From: Pinguiococcus pyrenoidosus | Lineage: Eukaryota; Sar; Pinguiophyceae; Pinguiochrysidales; Pinguiochrysidaceae | DNA length: 10,645 bases | Reading direction: 5' to 3' | Assembly: GCA_019677205.1 (NCBI GenBank) | Contig: JAAMXY010000291.1 | Location: 1 to 10,645 of the forward strand | In this document: positions 6,531 through 10,645 of the stretch, piece by piece | Position numbering within the stretch: the stretch's first letter is position 1 | How the letters are laid out: each line of letters begins with the position of its first letter | Program-made: the position numbers and the translations under genes | The notes under the pieces: generated by a model | The model's database searches: none | What the model saw: the letters and a program-made list of their open reading frames with translations, nothing else | What the model was told of the DNA's origin: nothing

Positions 6531-9500
6531 CTATCCAAGGAACCTCTCGTCCACCAGCGTCTTGCGCGCCAGGTTCGCCCTCCCGAGCATCTTGCGCACC
6601 CACACGAGGAGGGCGTCCAACGCGTAGGTGAAGAGGATGCTGACGGCGCTGTTCTGGAACCAGACGTCACAGATTGCGAAGGACATGGCATTGAAGAGCA
6701 GAAGATCCGCCTCGTGGCCCAGGAAGGTGACGCTCAGGAAGCGCGGACTTCCCAAGACCGAGGTGTCCGGCACGAGCTTGTTGCGCCCGCCCATCTCCGG
6801 CGGCCGCTGCAGCAGCTTCTGCGGGCCCGGCAGCTCGTCGAGGTCGTACTTGAGCTCGGCGCGGTTGAAGCAGTTCTGGATGAAATACTTGAGGTACTCG
6901 GTGAGGTCGCGAGACGCCTTGGCGGTCTGCTTGGAGATGTGCAGCGGCTCGGGGCGGAAGAGAGAGATGAGGTCGACGCCGCCACCGGGCGTCCGCCGTC
7001 GCTCGGCGGTGGCCGTGGCGGAGATGCGCTCCCACTTCTTGCGCCACAGCGCGGTGACGTAGAGCTCGAACACCTGAACGTCCTGAAGCCGAGCGGAGTC
7101 GGACACGCTCGCGAGGCCTCGGCTGGTGGTGAAGCCTTTCTCCTCGTTGGCCAGGTGGTCGCTGAGCTCCTTCATGCTGGCGTCGGCGTGCTCGTTGGGC
7201 GCGTTGCAGTGCAAGTAGTAGCCATGGAACTTGGCGTCGAAGATCACCACGCTGATCTTGGCGACGGTGCACAGGTCGACGAAGCGGTGCCCTCGTGGCT
7301 CTTCGAGATACACGTCGCGGACGTACGCGTTCCAGAGCAGCTGCGCCGCCGACAGCGCGAACCACCAGAACATGGCGTTGGCGAAGCGCAGCAGCGTGTT
7401 GGTGGGCGCCGGCGTGACGTCCGAGAGCCGCGGCTGCGGCGTGGCGCTGTACTCCAGACCGAGGCCCTCGAGGAGGAACGCCAGGAAGACGAGGGAGAGC
7501 GCCAGGTTGGTTCGGCGTTGGGTCTGCAGCTTGTTCCACTCGTTGGCCACGAGGATCTGGCGCCAGGCCGAGACGGCCTTGGTGCCCCGCGGCTTCTCCC
7601 AGTCCAGGAAAAACACCTCGGCGCGGCTCTGCTCCAGCACCAGCAGCGCGACGCGCGCCAGTTGGAACACGAACAGCAGATGGAACAGCACTTCGAAGGT
7701 CCGACTCATGGCCGGCGCATCGCCCGGCGCCACCTCCGGCGGCAGCATGAGGTACACGCTCTCCTGCAGCTTGAAGAACGTGAAGAGGTAGCCGCACACG
7801 GAGAAGAGCGTGGGGAAGTACACGATGTTGAAGGAGTGGAAGAGCAGAACCGCCACTTTGAGGCCGAAGTCACCGCCGACGCCACCGGCTCCATACCCCA
7901 TTCGACTGGCGTTGCTGTACGCATTACTGACCCGCAGGACGACGAGGAAGGCGCTGAGGACGGCACCGGCCGACATGAGGCCCACCAGCGTCTGGTACAA
8001 GGCGTCGGCGCTCTGGCTGTACTCGACACGCACGTGGACGACCGGCTTGCCCAGCATGTGCTCGGCTCGCAAGTCGTCCACGCGGACGTCCTGGTAGTCC
8101 AGCTGCAGCAGCGGCGGGAACAGGCGCGTGGCCACGTCGTCCTGGACGCGCAGCAGCAGCGTGAGGCGCTTGGCGAAGCGCAGCACTCGAGGTGTGGTCG
8201 GGTCGTCGCCGTCGACGTCGACGCCAGACGTGGTATCGAAGAGGAAGAAGCGTCGCGTGAAGACGTCGTCCAGCTCGTCTCCGTTTGCGTTGGGCAGGGA
8301 GCCTCCGCCGCCGCGTAAGTTGCGATTGCGAACGGGGACGGGAAACAGGGTGTCGCTGCTGCGGTCCACGAGGTACAGATCCAAGAACTCCGTGTCCTGC
8401 GTCAGCAGCGTCTTGAGGTCGCAGCGGTACTCGTCCTGGAAGCTGTGGCCCACGAACATCCAGCGGGTGCTGCTGGAGGTTCCGCCGCCGCTGTCGCTCT
8501 GCGGCGGCGGCACGCCGCAGTAGTGGAAGCGCGTGCCCCAGTCGTCCATGCCCAAGAAGCTGCCATTGGCACTGTAGCGCGCGACGCGGAACTCCAGGCG
8601 GTCGAAGCGTTGGACGCCGTCTCCGGAGAAGGCCAGTTCCATGTTGATGCCTCGGTCGTTGAGGACGTCTTCGGCGTCCTCGTCGTACTGCAGCCAGGGC
8701 ATCTTGGCGGCCCAGTCTCCGCGGCCGTGGTTGCTGCGGCTGCGCTCGGCGCCGATGCTGAAGAAGTCGAGGCACACCTGCGACGCCGGGTCGAAGTGCT
8801 GCAGCACGCACAAGTTCCCCAGGGCTTGGCAAGCGGCGTAGTCTTGCGACGTCTCTCCGAAGTAGCGACATCTCGCGGCCGCGGCGACGTAGAGATGCTG
8901 GAAGCTCAGCGACGTCAAAGCCTCGACGCCGGAGGCGGCGCCCTCCACGCGGCTCAGCACGCTGGAGTATCGCACCTCTGCGGCGCGGGCTTCGTTGGCC
9001 ACGAACGGCGCGACGAAGGCGTCGCTCTCGCAGCCCAGCGCTCCAAGTCTGGCGTCGCCGACGAAGCTGAAGCCGGAGGGACATGTGCAGGAGTCCCCCT
9101 GCCAAGTCATGAGAGGGTCTGGACAGGTCACGCAGGTATACGCGTCGACGTCATAGCTAACGCCGGCGGTGTCCAAGGGCCTCTCCAACACCACCCGAGT
9201 CCCGTTGGCACAGCTGGCGCAGCTCTTGGTACCAAGCGCTCCTCCGCCGGCATCCGTCTCCAGCAGGACTTGATCGGCGTCCAAGTTCCCTTGGCATCGA
9301 CAGTCCGCCGCACTCGTCGACAGAGGGCTGTCGACGCCGCAGGCGACGCAGCGACTGTCGTCTCTTGACGACCCTTGATCCCCGAGAGACGGGCAAAACA
9401 CCGCACATTCCCGAGCGGCGCAGTCTCCGTCTTCCAACTCTCCGAGGTCCGCGGCACAGGGGCTGTCGGTGGCGATGAAGCCGGGTTGGCAGGTGCAGGC

Positions 9501-9698
9501 GATGGCGTTGCCGACGGCGTCCAGCTGCGTCCCGTCGGCCTGCGCGTTGGCACCGCAGCTCTCACACAGCAAAGACGACACGTCCAGGAAGGACGCGGCG
9601 TCGCAGCGGGGCTGGACGGCGATGTCGAACTGGGCAGCCACGAGCAGGAGCGGTACTGCTACGAACGGGATCGCCAGCTTCTCCACCACGCTCGACAT
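6531..9698 (-). CDS. TMEM67: Meckelin (TMEM67/MKS3), ciliary transition-zone membrane protein
   Basis: Multi-pass receptor-like protein of the ciliary transition zone, part of the MKS module. It is one continuous frame from ATG at 9698 to TAG at 6531, 1055 residues (human 995). Residues about 8-22 form a signal peptide. Residues 32-223 form a Cys-rich region with 20 Cys, starting in the same way as human meckelin (CGAN at 48-51). QALGN-C (291-297) and NLPW-like MPWL (333-336) mark the following beta-rich ectodomain. Membrane segments lie near 567-590, 612-643, 667-688, 731-748, 770-792 and 998-1034. Family hallmarks are FFLDWEKP (696-703), VANEWN (717-722), FVDLC (806-810), GYYLH (826-830) and the C-terminus LARKTLVDERFL, nearly identical to human LASKTLVDQRFL. 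Unlike its neighbours it has no intron. A CT-rich microsatellite (GA on the plus strand) lies 86 bases upstream. Confidence 0.95.
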   Translation of the reverse strand: MSSVVEKLAIPFVAVPLLLVAAQFDIAVQPRCDAASFLDVSSLLCESCGANAQADGTQLDAVGNAIACTCQPGFIATDSPCAADLGELEDGDCAARECAVFCPSLGDQGSSRDDSRCVACGVDSPLSTSAADCRCQGNLDADQVLLETDAGGGALGTKSCASCANGTRVVLERPLDTAGVSYDVDAYTCVTCPDPLMTWQGDSCTCPSGFSFVGDARLGALGCESDAFVAPFVANEARAAEVRYSSVLSRVEGAASGVEALTSLSFQHLYVAAAARCRYFGETSQDYAACQALGNLCVLQHFDPASQVCLDFFSIGAERSRSNHGRGDWAAKMPWLQYDEDAEDVLNDRGINMELAFSGDGVQRFDRLEFRVARYSANGSFLGMDDWGTRFHYCGVPPPQSDSGGGTSSSTRWMFVGHSFQDEYRCDLKTLLTQDTEFLDLYLVDRSSDTLFPVPVRNRNLRGGGGSLPNANGDELDDVFTRRFFLFDTTSGVDVDGDDPTTPRVLRFAKRLTLLLRVQDDVATRLFPPLLQLDYQDVRVDDLRAEHMLGKPVVHVRVEYSQSADALYQTLVGLMSAGAVLSAFLVVLRVSNAYSNASRMGYGAGGVGGDFGLKVAVLLFHSFNIVYFPTLFSVCGYLFTFFKLQESVYLMLPPEVAPGDAPAMSRTFEVLFHLLFVFQLARVALLVLEQSRAEVFFLDWEKPRGTKAVSAWRQILVANEWNKLQTQRRTNLALSLVFLAFLLEGLGLEYSATPQPRLSDVTPAPTNTLLRFANAMFWWFALSAAQLLWNAYVRDVYLEEPRGHRFVDLCTVAKISVVIFDAKFHGYYLHCNAPNEHADASMKELSDHLANEEKGFTTSRGLASVSDSARLQDVQVFELYVTALWRKKWERISATATAERRRTPGGGVDLISLFRPEPLHISKQTAKASRDLTEYLKYFIQNCFNRAELKYDLDELPGPQKLLQRPPEMGGRNKLVPDTSVLGSPRFLSVTFLGHEADLLLFNAMSFAICDVWFQNSAVSILFTYALDALLVWVRKMLGRANLARKTLVDERFLG

Positions 9699-9778
9699 GT
9701 CGGAGGATTCGGTGCAGATGGAAAACGACGGAAAGGGAGGTTGGCAGCGAGGAAGAGATAGGTAGACGAGGTATGGAC

Positions 9779-9834
<56 letters not shown>

Positions 9835-10035
9835 GAGAGAGAGCGGCGTCAGGATTCTTGGATTATTTCGAACTTGGAGAAGCCTTCGATAGAGAGAGGA
9901 AGGAGACTCTGGAGAGTTCCCGTCAGGGGCCAGGGCCAGAGCAGGGCTCCGGAAGCGGTGCCTTTTCGATACAGTCTACTATTTCTATGGTTGTGGCCAA
10001 CTAAGAAGAACAGTTCAGTAACAGTCTCTCATCAG
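9699..10035. other. Upstream region of TMEM67
   Basis: This 337-base stretch separates the meckelin start codon from the transposase remnant. It holds a pyrimidine-rich leader (on the meckelin strand), a TATA-like tcatatatgt at 9787-9778 on the minus strand, and the GA/CT microsatellite. Beyond the microsatellite I see no gene. The sequence from about 9960 to 10035 may be the non-coding end of the transposable element, but I could not find its terminal inverted repeat. Confidence 0.5.
9785..9843. repeat. GA/CT dinucleotide microsatellite
   Basis: Twenty uninterrupted ga units (9785-9824) are followed by further ga units with two aa interruptions, up to 9843. On the meckelin coding strand the tract reads CT and lies 87-145 bases upstream of the ATG, within the likely promoter or 5' leader. 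Such purine/pyrimidine tracts can adopt triplex (H-DNA) structure and vary in length between individuals. Confidence 0.97.
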
Positions 10036-10645
10036 TTACTTGCTCTGGCCGTTGCCTTTTTTCCCGCCACCTTTGCAGAAGACTTTGAGGTCTACTTCGT
10101 CTTCATGAAGTTGGTGTATTCCTGGATGGCTGACTTGCTGCCATGGCCTCCAGCGTTGTCCATCTGAAGGACTATCTCCTGATCTATGCTGGCCCAATGA
10201 TATGCCTTGCGAATCGCTTGTCCGACTGAGTGCATAACACTGAGCATGAAGCTACTGTCACAGTTGACGTCTTCCAATATAAAGTCGCCTGCGCTTGCTT
10301 TGGACACGAGATGCATGGCGTCGATCTCGACTCCAGACTCTGCAATTGAGCTTGAGAGATACAGTAGTACGTGCAAATGGCGATTGGAGGCGCATCGTGG
10401 CCCGCCAGACCGATTCCACGAGGTGGACAGGGTCACCGACTGACGAGGAGATGCTGGAGCTTAACGCCTGGTTAGATGTTGTTTTTCCTGATCGATACTG
10501 TTTTCTGTGCGTATGGATCAAGAGCGATCCTGGAGGACGTCGACAGGGCCAACACTTCGACCTGCCCAATCATTACAGTTTCTCACGCGCTGATTTGAAA
10601 CTTCATCTCGTGTTCTTCGAGACAGAGGGGCGTTTTCGTAGCCGT
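10036..10645 (-). pseudogene. Decayed DDE-type transposase remnant, cut by the window edge
   Basis: On the minus strand a frame from about 10436 to 10092 encodes a 114-residue fragment containing LQMDNAGGHG, which resembles the second catalytic Asp block (QQDNA.PH) of Tc1/mariner/IS630-like and related DDE transposases. It is followed by AIQEYTNFM. At about 10108 the frame hits a stop, but a one-base shift continues as DEVDLKVF up to a stop at 10036-10038. Further upstream, coding-like sequence is spread over other frames broken by stops at about 10585 and 10468, and the first catalytic Asp block is not visible. I read this as a broken transposable element copy. The superfamily is uncertain, and a spliced live gene is less likely. 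Confidence 0.55.

Noticed and set aside
6207-8318. Forward open frame of about 700 codons opposite meckelin
   Set aside because: It runs antisense to a clearly conserved gene, is rich in Arg, Glu, Val and Gly with no family match, and is explained by GC-rich third-position bias that removes stops on the opposite strand.
8445-9368. Forward open frame of about 300 codons opposite the meckelin ectodomain
   Set aside because: It is also a shadow of the meckelin coding strand. There is no recognisable domain and the composition mirrors the codon bias of the real gene.
6531-10645. A novel defence or signalling system formed by the window's genes
   Set aside because: All four intact genes belong to well-known eukaryotic families with separate known roles. 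Apart from the two ciliary genes, nothing in the sequence links them into one system.

Overview
The window looks like a piece of nuclear DNA from a flagellated, intron-bearing protist. My best guess is a stramenopile, most likely an oomycete. The reasons are compact protein-coding genes of eukaryotic families, 12 short GT-AG introns (58 to 371 bases), two cilium-specific genes, GC-rich coding sequence and a decayed DDE-type transposase. The assignment comes from gene content only and no search was run. I found no tRNA, rRNA, CRISPR array or prokaryotic operon.

Layout, left to right. Positions 1-605 hold no gene I can support, but do hold short tandem repeats and a 12-base CACGTG palindrome. 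Positions 606-2955 (+) encode an SLC35B2/B3-type nucleotide-sulfate (PAPS) transporter in eight exons. Positions 2956-3417 are a convergent spacer with two arrays of 8-base repeats. Positions 3418-4215 (-) encode the small GTPase ARL6 (BBS3) in three exons. Positions 4216-5120 are a divergent promoter region with a TTTGGCGCCAAA palindrome and a triple 10-base repeat carrying CACGTG. Positions 5121-6207 (+) encode a UBE2K/Ubc1-type ubiquitin-conjugating enzyme with a C-terminal UBA domain in four exons. Positions 6208-6530 are a convergent spacer. Positions 6531-9698 (-) encode meckelin (TMEM67/MKS3) as one uninterrupted exon. Upstream of it are a long GA/CT microsatellite and, from 10036 to the window end, the broken transposase.

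The four real genes alternate in strand (+, -, +, -). Two of them belong to the primary-cilium machinery: ARL6 recruits the BBSome coat to membranes, and meckelin sits in the ciliary transition zone. They lie about 2.3 kb apart with an E2 enzyme between them. In an oomycete they would serve the flagella of zoospores. The transporter (Golgi supply of sulfate donor) and the E2 are housekeeping genes with no obvious functional tie to them.

I did not find an undescribed multi-gene system. The most notable points are the ARL6 copy, which has Ala in place of the usual catalytic Gln of its G3 motif, the closeness of the two ciliopathy genes, the intronless meckelin among intron-containing neighbours, and the many unrelated 7- to 10-base tandem arrays outside the exons.
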